From Chitinophaga japonensis (GTDB taxonomy: Bacteria; Bacteroidota; Bacteroidia; Chitinophagales; Chitinophagaceae), in the NCBI RefSeq assembly GCF_007830125.1, contig NZ_VLLG01000003.1:362247-426246 (forward strand): a stretch of 64,000 nt of DNA, in the 5' to 3' direction. The first letter of the stretch is position 1. Every line of letters starts with the position of its first letter. Position numbers and translations under genes: made by a program. The notes under the pieces were generated by a model that saw nothing but the letters and a program-made list of their open reading frames with translations, was not told the origin of the DNA and made no database searches. Below are positions 8,880 to 17,233 of this stretch, piece by piece.

Positions 8880-9857
8880 CTATTTAGTGGCGGTTTTCTT
8901 GTTACCTAATTCGAGCAGGGGCAGTACATTGTTCCCCTTTTCATCCACGATGGTCTTGTTGCCTATTTTGGGCAGCAGTCTTTCCATGGTTTCCAGGTAA
9001 ATTCTTTTTTTGGTGACATCGGGCGCTTTGATGTACTCTTCGTACAATGCTTCAAACCTTGCAGCGTCGCCGGTGGCGCCGTTGATGCGTTTCAGGGCGT
9101 AGGCTTCCGCCAGTTGGATGGTCTCCCTGGCTTCGCCCCTTGCCCTGGGTATCACGCTGTTATATTCCGATTCAGCTTTGTTGATCAGCGTTTCCCTTTC
9201 CTGCTGCGCCTGGTTTACGCCGTTGAAAGAGGGTTTCACGGGAGCGGGCGGGTTCACATCCTGCAGCACTACCTGGTCTATACGGATGCCGTTCTGGTAT
9301 TCGTCGCAGAGTTGCTGCAGCAGTACTTCCGCCTGGGTGGCCACCTCCTGCCGCCCGATGGTGAGCACTTCATTCACGGTACGGTCGCCTACGATCTTGC
9401 GCATGGCGGATTCCGACATATCCCGCAGGGAACGCTCGGGGTCCTTTACGCGGAACAGGTACTGGAAGGAGTTGACGATCCGGTACTGTACTACCCATTC
9501 CACATCGGCCATATTGAGGTCGCCGCTCAGCATGGAGGATTCCAGGCTGAAATCACCGTCTGAATACCGGTCGGAGCTGCGCTCGTCATTGGTCCTGAAG
9601 CCGAATTCATGTTTTAACTGTCTTTGCACCGGGATCTTGTACATGGTTTCAATGCCGAAAGGCGCTATGAAATTCAGGCCCGGCCTTACGGTTCTGCTAT
9701 AGTGGCCCAGGTTCAGTACCACGCCCTCCTCTTCCGGCCCGACGGTGCGGATGGAAGTGAGCGCCAGTATCAGCAGGAACAACCCGAGGAGCACTTTTTT
9801 TCCATGTTTTTCGAGTAGATACCTGTAATAAGCCATTTGTTGGTCGAAGTCTGCCAT
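8880..9857 (-). CDS. hflK: HflK, SPFH-domain modulator of FtsH
   Basis: A 325-residue partner of HflC. A short cytoplasmic tail, a membrane anchor at about residues 22-40, the SPFH domain opening with GPEEEGVVLNLGHYSRTV, then a coiled coil rich in Glu, Arg and Ala. The frame is open upstream to 10010, but the added 51 residues look like non-coding translation and overlap the upstream terminator, so the ATG at 9857 (MADFDQQM) is taken. The Gly-rich N-terminal tail of proteobacterial HflK is missing, as is usual in Bacteroidota. Confidence 0.95.
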   Translation of the reverse strand: MADFDQQMAYYRYLLEKHGKKVLLGLFLLILALTSIRTVGPEEEGVVLNLGHYSRTVRPGLNFIAPFGIETMYKIPVQRQLKHEFGFRTNDERSSDRYSDGDFSLESSMLSGDLNMADVEWVVQYRIVNSFQYLFRVKDPERSLRDMSESAMRKIVGDRTVNEVLTIGRQEVATQAEVLLQQLCDEYQNGIRIDQVVLQDVNPPAPVKPSFNGVNQAQQERETLINKAESEYNSVIPRARGEARETIQLAEAYALKRINGATGDAARFEALYEEYIKAPDVTKKRIYLETMERLLPKIGNKTIVDEKGNNVLPLLELGNKKTATK

Positions 9858-9906
9858 AGTTGTGATTTTGGGTATGGGTCCGGTAAGGGAATGGAGTGAA
9901 GGTACA

Positions 9907-9956
9907 AAAGAAAAAACAATTGCCGCCGGGTACCAGCGTAGTGCTACCGGCGGCAA
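9907..9956 (-). terminator. Terminator of the caspase/TIR operon
   Basis: A stem of about 12 base pairs (TTGCCGCCGGGTA at 9920, TACCGGCGGCAA ending at 9956), followed on the minus strand by a T-rich tail (complement of 9907-9920). It ends the operon that begins at 15013 and shields hflK. Confidence 0.85.
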
Positions 9957-10014
9957 TAAAGGGAAGGCTTCACAGGTATGGGGATAACACGACTTGCACT
10001 GAACACTCACATGA

Positions 10015-10917
10015 CTATTCCTGCAGGAAATTCTCCATCTTCTGTTTGGTAAGTTCCGGCAGGTCGCTGTTGAGTATTTTCCACTTCTTTACTTTCATTT
10101 CGGAGAACCATTTGTTCATGACCTTACGGATAATATCCTCATCGTTTTTGTGCCCGGGAGAGGGCGATACCTCCAGCATCAATATCTCAAGCTGTGAAAG
10201 ATCCGGTTGCCTGCTGATCAATCCAAAATCAAGCTTATCCATTTGCTCCGCCCAACGGTTATTATTCCGCAGGTGATATTTATCGAAGAGCTCCGGCAGC
10301 ACATAGGCGTAACGGTTCCCTTCATTGTCCTTTGAGTCGTCGTGGTAAATATACCCGTCCGTAAAGATGACGAGTATATTGCGATAGCCGGTGTCTTTAT
10401 CAATGGCGATTTCCTTTACATCATTTTTGAAGAAACGCCAGATGTCGGACCCCGGCCATTGCGCCTGGTTGATAGTGGTTTTGTAGATGTTGCTGATGTT
10501 TTCCGCCACCGTTTTCCCGAGCGTTTCATAGGTTGTTTTCTTTTGCTTCGTATCCATCCCTGAGAGGTCGGTATGTAACCTTTGGGCAGCGAGGTTAATA
10601 CCGGGGTCCGGGGGATTGGGGGTGAACACCAGGCGCATTTTCCCTTTTGACATATGCGTGCCTTTAGCCCTCATTTCACTGAGGAAATAGTCTGCCAGGT
10701 AGCTGATAAGCGCGCTGTCCCTGCGGAAATGCTCCGGGTGGGCCGGGTTCTTCTCCGGGTCTATCCGGTCGGAAAGATCAAGTAATATGGTAAGGTTGAG
10801 CTGCTGCCGGGTTTTAGCGGCCGGCGGCGCAGTGGATGCGGTGCTGCCTGTTTGGGAGGAAGGAGCATCCGGGCTGCAGCCCCATAATATCAATGTCAGT
10901 ATTAACAGGTATTTCAT
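10015..10917 (-). CDS. VWA-like lipoprotein, last gene of the caspase/TIR operon
   Basis: A 300-residue probable lipoprotein with lipobox LWGC (Cys14) and a low-complexity Ser/Thr/Ala/Pro linker to about residue 36. The body resembles a von Willebrand A fold: a first strand LTILLDLSDR, where D47, S49 and R51 stand at the metal-site positions, and a later strand ending ILVIFTDGY, the usual second and third metal-site region. The DxSxR form departs from the canonical DxSxS. Its start overlaps the stop of the preceding membrane protein (ATGA), so the two are translationally coupled. The lipid anchor points to the periplasm or outer membrane. The exact role is unknown; a binding or scaffold role is inferred from the fold. 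Confidence 0.7.
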   Translation of the reverse strand: MKYLLILTLILWGCSPDAPSSQTGSTASTAPPAAKTRQQLNLTILLDLSDRIDPEKNPAHPEHFRRDSALISYLADYFLSEMRAKGTHMSKGKMRLVFTPNPPDPGINLAAQRLHTDLSGMDTKQKKTTYETLGKTVAENISNIYKTTINQAQWPGSDIWRFFKNDVKEIAIDKDTGYRNILVIFTDGYIYHDDSKDNEGNRYAYVLPELFDKYHLRNNNRWAEQMDKLDFGLISRQPDLSQLEILMLEVSPSPGHKNDEDIIRKVMNKWFSEMKVKKWKILNSDLPELTKQKMENFLQE

Positions 10918-12149
10918 TGGGTATTCATTTGAGGGTAATTGTATATAGTGACATTCACAAATTCATGCACAATCCCTTCCGCGCTTTCGAGGTCGGCATG
11001 CGTTTTCCCGCTGCCTTTCATCCAGGCCAGCCATCCTGCCATAAAGCCGAAAACCTCCTGTTCAAACTCGCGTGGTATAATAACGCAGCTCAGGGTTTCA
11101 TTGAGCTTTTTGATTTTCGTTTTGGATTCATCGATCAGGTGCGTCATCCGGTCTATATCCCCGTTCAGCTCATTTAGCTGCTGCAGGCATTCCGCGATCT
11201 GCCGGTCCTTTTCTTTCAGCGCCACTTTTACCTGGTCCAGCTTGCCGAAGGATTCCAGTACGAAATCAAACACAAATCCCCAGATCAGGTATACAATGAA
11301 GCCGGAAAATATGATCAGCCAGAAGTTAACGGAGCTTAACGCCATGGACACGGAGTATTCCGGGAGATCGCCAAAGCTGTTGTCCTTTTTTATATTGTAT
11401 ATCTTTTCCGTGATCTCGTAAGCGAGGATGGCGTCAAAAATAAAGGTGACCAGCACCAGCACAGCTATCTTAATGTATTTCGCATATCCTGCCTCCTCCT
11501 GCATCTTATGGATCAGGTACCCCAGTCCCAGGAACACAAACGGGATGGTAAGGATCAGCACCAGCTCCATTACACCGTCCCGGATGGCTTTGGTTATGGC
11601 CTGCGCGTCAAAAATGGAATTGGCCACACCGATCTCGTTCAGCGAGAACGTTTTGAAGAATGCCGAGTAGGAGGCGGAGCTATAGAATACAAACAGGTAC
11701 AGCGTAAGGAAAATAAGGATGATCATACCGATGTAGAAGCTGGGCTTGCCCGCATGGTCGCCGATCACTTCCTGGGGGTTCTTCCGGATATGCGCCTTTT
11801 CCTCCTGGAGGGTGGCCATTCTTTGTTTGATAGCAGGCATGTCTTCCTCTTTCAGCTTCCGGATCTTGTTGGTCCACCGGTCTATATGCCCTTTATGTTC
11901 TTCCAGTGTGATGCGGACCGGCTTCTTCAATTCTTCCTGCTTATCCAGGTCGTCTTTTATCCGTTCCTTGAAATTGAAATACAGTTTCTGCAGGCATACC
12001 CGGAGGCCGGGCAGGCTTCCTCCCAGCAGGTAGGCCTGGTAATGCCCATAGTCCTGGTGGTTTATTTTTTCTGTAACCTTTTGCTCCGGCGGGGCCGGAG
12101 GCGTTTCATTCAGGGCGAACAACCCTTTGGTGATCTTTAAAATTCCCAT
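10914..12149 (-). CDS. Coiled-coil membrane protein of the caspase/TIR operon, unknown function
   Basis: I do not recognise this 411-residue family. Residues about 65-125 are a charged coiled coil, four hydrophobic segments follow (near FYIGMIILIFLTLYLFVF, VLILTIPFVFLGLGYLI, IAVLVLVTFIFDAILAY and FWLIIFSGFIVYLIWGF), and a second coiled coil (DQVKVALKEKDRQIAECL onward) ends the protein. Both coiled coils would lie on the same side, probably the cytoplasm. The layout suits an inner-membrane sensor or effector such as a pore or scaffold, which is inference. It starts three bases after the TerB-like gene and overlaps the VWA-like gene by four bases. Confidence 0.75.
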   Translation of the reverse strand: MGILKITKGLFALNETPPAPPEQKVTEKINHQDYGHYQAYLLGGSLPGLRVCLQKLYFNFKERIKDDLDKQEELKKPVRITLEEHKGHIDRWTNKIRKLKEEDMPAIKQRMATLQEEKAHIRKNPQEVIGDHAGKPSFYIGMIILIFLTLYLFVFYSSASYSAFFKTFSLNEIGVANSIFDAQAITKAIRDGVMELVLILTIPFVFLGLGYLIHKMQEEAGYAKYIKIAVLVLVTFIFDAILAYEITEKIYNIKKDNSFGDLPEYSVSMALSSVNFWLIIFSGFIVYLIWGFVFDFVLESFGKLDQVKVALKEKDRQIAECLQQLNELNGDIDRMTHLIDESKTKIKKLNETLSCVIIPREFEQEVFGFMAGWLAWMKGSGKTHADLESAEGIVHEFVNVTIYNYPQMNTQ

Positions 12150-12152
12150 AGG

Positions 12153-12557
12153 TCAGAGATTTTGAGCAACAGTGGATAATATGTTTTCTTTCGGGGTATT
12201 CCGGGATGCTTCGTCCAGCAGGTAGGTGCAGATCTGGTAGATGTTCTCGTCCCGGAACCCCAGCCGGGCGCAGAAAAGCTCCAGTGCTTCCTTCTCTTCC
12301 GGCGAAACGCTTCCATCCGCCCAGGCGATCAGGCACAGGTCGTAGAGGCAATCGACCTTTTCGAGCACGGTTTCCGGCGGGGTGAAATTTTCCTGCCCGG
12401 GCTGCAGCAGCAGCGTGTCAATATCGGACCGGCTGATGCCCCTGCTCTCCCCGATGCGGTACAGCATTTCCAGCTCCCGCATGTCTACCCGGGAATCGGA
12501 AAGCGCAATGTGATAGAGGTTCAGAAAATGGTGCTTTAATTCAGGTGTTAACGGCAT
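12153..12557 (-). CDS. TerB-like acidic helical protein
   Basis: A 134-residue all-helical protein with the TerB pattern: an early helix with ALSDSRVDMRELEML and a second with LIAWADGSVSPEEKEAL. These are the paired acidic D-x-x-(V/I)-x-x-x-E motifs that bind metal in TerB. TerB-like domains occur in tellurite-resistance, phage-defence and membrane-stress gene sets. It sits third from last in the caspase operon, three bases from the coiled-coil membrane protein, and could link that protein to the others. The family call is fairly firm; the role is inferred. Confidence 0.75.
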   Translation of the reverse strand: MPLTPELKHHFLNLYHIALSDSRVDMRELEMLYRIGESRGISRSDIDTLLLQPGQENFTPPETVLEKVDCLYDLCLIAWADGSVSPEEKEALELFCARLGFRDENIYQICTYLLDEASRNTPKENILSTVAQNL

Positions 12558-12606
12558 ATTGTTAGGTTTGATGGTGATTAAACAGGTGAGGCGCTCAGGT
12601 TATCGC

Positions 12607-12942
12607 TCAGGTGAGATCTTCAATGATGGCATGGGGAGCATCGATCTTTACAGACTGGATGCCCTGTTCCCGGCTGCCGGCCGTCGTATAGTTTTCGCTG
12701 CGGCCGATGATCTCGCCATTAGGCGCTTTCAGGTTAAAGGTGTAATTGCCGGTGCGGTCCCTTCGCACATACCACTCATCATGCGGGGCGTAACGTTTAA
12801 CGGACGCAATGCCGTTCCTGCAGGACGCCTGGCTGATGTATGACTCGCTGTTCAGGGTAATTTCGCCGTTGCGGCCCCGCAGGCGGAAATAGAACTGGTT
12901 GTTGAGGGGGCTTCTGTGAAGCTGGAATGTAGGATTGTTCAT
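12607..12942 (-). CDS. YegP-like protein with two DUF1508 repeats
   Basis: A 111-residue protein made of two copies of the roughly 50-residue DUF1508 unit. The units begin FYFRLRGRNGEITLNSE and YTFNLKAPNGEIIGRSE, and each ends in an ALSxxGIxSVK-like helix (NGIASVK, QGIQSVK). The fold is a small beta-sheet with one helix; the function of the family is unknown. A copy inside a tight operon with caspase and TIR genes is unusual, since YegP genes usually stand alone. It is 16 bases downstream of the TIR-FGE gene. Confidence 0.88.
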   Translation of the reverse strand: MNNPTFQLHRSPLNNQFYFRLRGRNGEITLNSESYISQASCRNGIASVKRYAPHDEWYVRRDRTGNYTFNLKAPNGEIIGRSENYTTAGSREQGIQSVKIDAPHAIIEDLT

Positions 12943-12958
12943 ATTTGTGTGGATTTAG

Positions 12959-14059
12959 TTACTTTTTATCCCATGCCACCCGGAACCCGATCCGGAGTGA
13001 TCTGGCATGCGGCTGCTCTTTGCTGCGATAGCGGATGTCCAGCTCGTTCACAGGATTGATCCTGCTGTTGTAGGCGCCGCCCCTTACAGATTTATACCGG
13101 AAGGAGGAGTCGTACCAGTCATAGCACCATTCCGCCACATTGCCGGTCATATCATAGAGGCCATATACATTGGATGCTTTGGTGGCTACATGGCCGGGCT
13201 TTTGCCGGTTGTAGACGGCCACCTCGCTGGCGTTATTGCCACCGCTGTAGGTAACGGGTAGTCCCGCACCGGCGGCATATTCCCATTCCGCTTCTGTAGG
13301 CAGCCGGCCTCCCTTCCATTGGCAAAAGGCCTGGGCCTCGTACCAGGTGATATTGGTCACCGGGCTATTTTCGTAAGCGTACGGGAACTGCGGCGGGAAA
13401 ATCTTTTGCCGGCTTTCACAGAAGGCCCGGTATTCTGCCACGGTTACTTCCGTATTACTGATATAAAAGGAATCGGTGGCGGTGGAAAGCCCTGCCACCA
13501 GCATTTTTTCCATTAATGGTACGGAAGCCTGTTGCCGGCTCTTCCTGGGCTCCGGGATCGCCCCGATATAGGCATACAGGCCGGCAGCGATGAGAACTAG
13601 TATGAGGAGGCCATATTTTGCCGAGTTGCGTATTTCAGCAAGCTGCTGCATCCTGACCTTCTTCTTGATGATGTCCGCGATCTCTTCGGGGTTATTACGC
13701 CAGTTGCGGTATACCGCATGTTCGGAAAGACCGTCCACTGGCGTATTGTCAAGCCTGAGCTGCAGGATGTGCGGTTTGCCTGGTATGGGATTGGCCAGCG
13801 CCACCTGGCGCTCAATATTGGACCAGTACTTTTGCACAAAGATCTTACTGGTGATCATCAGTATATACCTGGTGCGCTTTCCAAAGGCATCTTCCGTAAG
13901 ATGAATGATATACTCCCCCCAGCTCTCAGCCGTTTTTTCTTCATAGTAGTAGCAGCGGATACCTCTTTTTTTCAGTGCCCGGACGATCTGTTGGGCCACT
14001 GCCTTATCTTCTTCGGCAACAGAGATGGCCACATCATATTTCAATGCTCTTTTCATCAT
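12959..14059 (-). CDS. TIR domain - transmembrane helix - FGE/SUMF1-like domain protein
   Basis: A 366-residue fusion. Residues 8-135 are a TIR domain (YDVAISVAEEDKAVA start); W79 and E83 form the WxxxE motif that holds the catalytic Glu in NAD-cleaving TIRs. Residues 147-167 are one membrane helix. Residues 185-364 are a formylglycine-generating-enzyme/C-type-lectin fold (ITWYEAQAFCQWKGGRLPTEAEWEYAA, GLYDMTGNVAEW, RGGAY, GFRVA). The two Cys that bind copper in true FGE after the RGG motif are absent, so this domain is probably a binding module. Predicted topology is TIR inside, FGE domain in the periplasm, that is, a receptor-like effector. It lies 15 bases after the caspase gene. Confidence 0.88.
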   Translation of the reverse strand: MMKRALKYDVAISVAEEDKAVAQQIVRALKKRGIRCYYYEEKTAESWGEYIIHLTEDAFGKRTRYILMITSKIFVQKYWSNIERQVALANPIPGKPHILQLRLDNTPVDGLSEHAVYRNWRNNPEEIADIIKKKVRMQQLAEIRNSAKYGLLILVLIAAGLYAYIGAIPEPRKSRQQASVPLMEKMLVAGLSTATDSFYISNTEVTVAEYRAFCESRQKIFPPQFPYAYENSPVTNITWYEAQAFCQWKGGRLPTEAEWEYAAGAGLPVTYSGGNNASEVAVYNRQKPGHVATKASNVYGLYDMTGNVAEWCYDWYDSSFRYKSVRGGAYNSRINPVNELDIRYRSKEQPHARSLRIGFRVAWDKK

Positions 14060-14074
14060 TGCCTGGGTTGGGGT

Positions 14075-15013
14075 TTATAGTCTTCCGCTTGTCAGCAGTT
14101 TCCAGTAATAAATGCCTAAAGACGTCAACCGGCAACTTTTCCGGTTAATGGCGGCCCAGTACATGTACTCTTCATCCACCGGTTCCACGAGGCCGATCAG
14201 TTGCATCCTGCGGAGTATCTTGAAGGTGTGGATGTGGTCCAGGTCCGGGGTTTCGGTCGTATACTCGTAGCTGGGGTCCAGTGCAAATTCGCTTTCGGCC
14301 CGGGGGAAATAGGTGGTCAGCTTTCTCAGTTCTTCCAGGGGCACCAGGGGCGTAACTTTCCGGAGACAGGTGGATCTCAAGATGTTGGCCTTGAAGACAG
14401 GACGCTGGCTCCAGGCTCCCAGCGCTTTATCGATATAACTGTAAATGCTGCCCGGCGTCACTTCGCCCGCTATGTCTGCGGCGCCTCCTTTTAACGCATC
14501 GGCCAGGAAACTGGTGAACACGCCCTGGTTGCCCACTTCCATTGAAACCTCCGTATCCCGGCTCGACGCCAGTATGATAACGCCCCGCTCCAGGAAAGCA
14601 GCCGTACCGGCGGGCAGCGGCACACCCATTGCGCCGGAGTGGCAGCAGTCCAGTATTACGATCTTGTGCCTGGCAGGGGAAAGGTTTACGATTTTCAGTA
14701 TTTCGTCCATCGAAATGCCTTCATCATGGCGGCTGAAATCGGGCGTTACAATATAACCGTCTGTGTCCGTAATACAACCGTGCCCTGAAAAGTAGAAAAG
14801 GCTGCTTTCATCGTCGTGCTTAAAGGCGTCCAATATCAATGACCGGAGCGCGGACCGGGCCTTTACATCGCAGCTAAGCATTACATCGAAATTGGGGGAG
14901 CCGTCTGCATGGGTGCTGAGCAGTTCCGCTATTCTTGTGGCATCGTTTACGCAGCCTCTCAGCCGGGCGCTTCCGGGGTAGTCGTTAATACCGACAACGA
15001 GTGCTTTCTTCAT
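14075..15013 (-). CDS. Caspase-like (C14) protease with C-terminal winged-helix-like domain
   Basis: First gene of the operon, 312 residues. Residues 1-200 are a caspase/metacaspase fold: MKKALVVGINDY start, H78 in SGHGC and C124 in DCCHSG form the catalytic dyad, and ASSRDTEVSME follows in the usual place. Residues about 235-312 resemble a winged helix (THTFK-type helices, ILRRMQLIGLVEPVDE, then LTSLGIYYWKLL), which could be an adaptor or DNA-binding domain. The frame is open to 15058 but the family start MKKALVVG at 15013 is preferred. No signal peptide, so it acts in the cytoplasm. Such proteases often cleave partner proteins encoded beside them. Confidence 0.88.
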   Translation of the reverse strand: MKKALVVGINDYPGSARLRGCVNDATRIAELLSTHADGSPNFDVMLSCDVKARSALRSLILDAFKHDDESSLFYFSGHGCITDTDGYIVTPDFSRHDEGISMDEILKIVNLSPARHKIVILDCCHSGAMGVPLPAGTAAFLERGVIILASSRDTEVSMEVGNQGVFTSFLADALKGGAADIAGEVTPGSIYSYIDKALGAWSQRPVFKANILRSTCLRKVTPLVPLEELRKLTTYFPRAESEFALDPSYEYTTETPDLDHIHTFKILRRMQLIGLVEPVDEEYMYWAAINRKSCRLTSLGIYYWKLLTSGRL

Positions 15014-15201
15014 TTCAATAGCTTGTTTGGTATCATAGGGATGCTGTTGACAGCCCAAAGGTTGTAATGTGCAGGGAAGGAAAAAACCTGTAGGACAGGG
15101 GAAAAATCCCCTTTTTTATGGCTGGCAGGTTAAAGCCCCCGGGCGGAGGAGGATTTTTCCGGTATTTGCCGCCGGCTGTTTTTTGGTTGCACAGGTGAGC
15201 G

Positions 15202-15209
15202 TAGTTTTG
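15202..15209 (+). promoter_or_regulatory. Possible -7 element ahead of the 15266 gene
   Basis: TAGTTTTG matches TAnnTTTG and lies 57 bases before the ATG. The best -33 candidate (TTTG at 15182-15185) is only 16 bases away, shorter than usual. The gap 15014-15265 between the divergent caspase operon and this gene holds nothing else I can name. Confidence 0.4.
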
Positions 15210-15265
15210 ACGGCGTAAACAGTTTACACCCCATTATTTATTCCTTAACCAAAAAAAATCTAGTT

Positions 15266-15736
15266 ATGCAACGTCATGTTACTGTAAAGCCACTACCCTT
15301 TTTCTACGTAGGCAAGCAGGTCACTATTGACCGTATTAACCGGTACCAAACCCTGAAGCATAATGTATTGAGCAATGCGCTGGGTAAACCCGACACAAGA
15401 TCCATCTGGTATTCGAAGGAGCATTTTGAAAAACTGCTGGAAGAGATAACGTTTGCCGGGGGCGACGGTATCCGCATCCACTTTGGTATGTACGAGGAGG
15501 GGCATGCATACGAGGGACAGTTATGCCTGCTGTTTACCACCACGCGGGAGCGGCTGGTGGGCGATACTGTTGTTCATAGCAACGTGGTCCTGGAGAATGA
15601 GCCGGACTACCCGGAGCGCTCGGCCCTGCCCAGGGAGGTGATCCTGTTCCCCGGCGAGGAATCCACCGGATGGATCCGGGATTTTAACCTGGGATCACCC
15701 TGTCCGCCCAGTTGCGATGACGATACTTATGAATAA
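15266..15736 (+). CDS. Conserved-looking hypothetical protein
   Basis: I do not recognise this 156-residue soluble protein. It has mixed alpha/beta character, a motif-like stretch IRIHFGMYEEG, and an acidic C-terminus with a CPPSC pair and DDD. No signal peptide or membrane segment is seen. It is transcribed away from the caspase operon and starts 252 bases from it; the next gene begins 19 bases after its stop, so it may lead the membrane protein and two-component genes in one operon. Confidence 0.75.
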   Translation: MQRHVTVKPLPFFYVGKQVTIDRINRYQTLKHNVLSNALGKPDTRSIWYSKEHFEKLLEEITFAGGDGIRIHFGMYEEGHAYEGQLCLLFTTTRERLVGDTVVHSNVVLENEPDYPERSALPREVILFPGEESTGWIRDFNLGSPCPPSCDDDTYE

Positions 15737-15755
15737 TATTATGTAAATTAAGTGA

Positions 15756-16439
15756 ATGCTACGGCTCCTGAAATATGAATACCTGTTCCTTGTTTTTCTA
15801 TTGCTTGGCGCCATTTTCTGCCTGAGAAGCTTCAGGCAGAAATGGCCCAAGCCATATCAATTATTCGCGGTATTGGTGATCGTAGCTTTGCTGACGGAAG
15901 TATCGGCCATTTTATGGAAATGGTACCTCCATAAAATGTTCGGCTGGAATTATTCAAAGAATAATTTGTGGATCTATAATGTATTCATCACTTTCCGTCT
16001 TGGCATACTGCTGGTTATTTTTTACCATATTTTAAATGCAGCACGTGTAAAGAAAGCGATACTTTATATAGGCCCGGTACTGGTGGTTTTCGGATTGCTG
16101 AACTACCTGGCTATCCAGGGGCCTTACCGGTATAATACCTATAGCCTGATCTTCGCGCATATTCCTATCATTATACTTTGTCTTTTTTATTTTAAGCAGT
16201 TGCTGGAGGAAACCAGGATCATTGTACTGCATAAGGAACCTTTGGTCTGGATAATTCTAGGCACATTTGTATATCATGTGGCTTCACTGCCGTTTTTAAT
16301 AATGATGGGTTTTTTGAATATCAGGCAACCGGGTTTGTCCATGTTATACCTGCCTATAAATATGACGCTTAATTTATTACTGTGCTGCTCCTATTTAATA
16401 AGCTTTTTATGCAAACCTCAACCGATGCAATCTATCTAA
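15756..16439 (+). CDS. Multi-pass membrane protein, unknown function
   Basis: A 227-residue protein with about seven hydrophobic helices (first YLFLVFLLLGAIFCL, last LNLLLCCSYLISFLC) and almost no soluble domain. It overlaps the start of the following histidine kinase by 31 bases, so the two are probably translated together and this protein may be the sensing partner of a kinase that itself has only one membrane helix. Composition is more AT-rich than the flanking enzymes. No named family recognised. Confidence 0.8.
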   Translation: MLRLLKYEYLFLVFLLLGAIFCLRSFRQKWPKPYQLFAVLVIVALLTEVSAILWKWYLHKMFGWNYSKNNLWIYNVFITFRLGILLVIFYHILNAARVKKAILYIGPVLVVFGLLNYLAIQGPYRYNTYSLIFAHIPIIILCLFYFKQLLEETRIIVLHKEPLVWIILGTFVYHVASLPFLIMMGFLNIRQPGLSMLYLPINMTLNLLLCCSYLISFLCKPQPMQSI

Positions 16440-17233
16440 CGATCATCATCTCTACCGTTGTTGCGCTGTCCCTTAGCTTTGCTATTATTTACTTTTTATT
16501 CCTTTACCAGCGAAAGCGATTCCGACACCAACAGGAGCTGATTGAAATACGGCAGGCGTTTGGCCAGACCCTGCTGCAGTCCAAGCTGGACATCCAGGAG
16601 CAGACGCTGGATCATATCGCCAAGGAGCTGCATGCGAACTTCAGTCACCTGGTATCCTTGATCAACATCAATCTTTCGGAAGTATTGCCCCAGGTGGCGG
16701 ATGATCAGCGGGGCAATATCGTTGAAACAAAATCGCTGGCCAAGCAGCTCATGAGCGAATTGAAAGCGTTAAGCGCCAGTCTCAATACGGATCACATTAA
16801 CCATATAGGGTTTGTAAAGGCCCTGGAAAATGAGCTGAACCGGCTGGCGCAGACCGGGAAATATGATGAGGTGAAGATTGTAAAGACCGGTGAGACATAC
16901 CGTATGCCGCCGGAGCACGAGATCATTCTTTTCCGGCTTTGCCAGGAGGTGCTGAACAACGTGGTAAAGTATGCGAAGGCCAGCAGGATCGTCGCCTCAC
17001 TGACCTTTACCCCGGACCAGTTCAGCCTCACCATTACGGATAACGGATGCGGGTTTGATGTACAGGAGGCGCTCAGCCGGAGCGGGGAGAAGCAGAGCAC
17101 CGGGTTGCTGAATATCCGGAAGCGGGCCTCGTACATCAACGCTGAGTTTAATATTAACAGTCGCATCGGGGAAGGCACTAAAGTGCTGATCAATATTCCC
17201 CACCCTGAAAAAACAAAATCCCCTGCTATATGA
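16409..17233 (+). CDS. Sensor histidine kinase (NarL/DegS-type dimerisation helix)
   Basis: A 274-residue kinase. One N-terminal membrane helix (IYLTIIISTVVALSLSFAI), a coiled linker, then a HisKA_3-like helix ELHANF with the likely phospho-accepting His75 (counted from the ATG at 16409). The ATPase domain follows with the N box EVLNNVVKYA, DNGCGFD and a glycine region ending IGEGTKV. The usual RELHD sequence reads KELHA, so the acidic residue after His is lost, which may lower phosphatase or kinase activity. A GTG at 16382 is possible but the ATG is preferred. Its stop overlaps the response regulator start (ATGA). Confidence 0.88.
   Translation: MQTSTDAIYLTIIISTVVALSLSFAIIYFLFLYQRKRFRHQQELIEIRQAFGQTLLQSKLDIQEQTLDHIAKELHANFSHLVSLININLSEVLPQVADDQRGNIVETKSLAKQLMSELKALSASLNTDHINHIGFVKALENELNRLAQTGKYDEVKIVKTGETYRMPPEHEIILFRLCQEVLNNVVKYAKASRIVASLTFTPDQFSLTITDNGCGFDVQEALSRSGEKQSTGLLNIRKRASYINAEFNINSRIGEGTKVLINIPHPEKTKSPAI

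Noticed and set aside
12959..14059. Diversity-generating retroelement target
   Set aside because: FGE domain fits, but no reverse transcriptase, accessory gene or template repeat was seen in the window.
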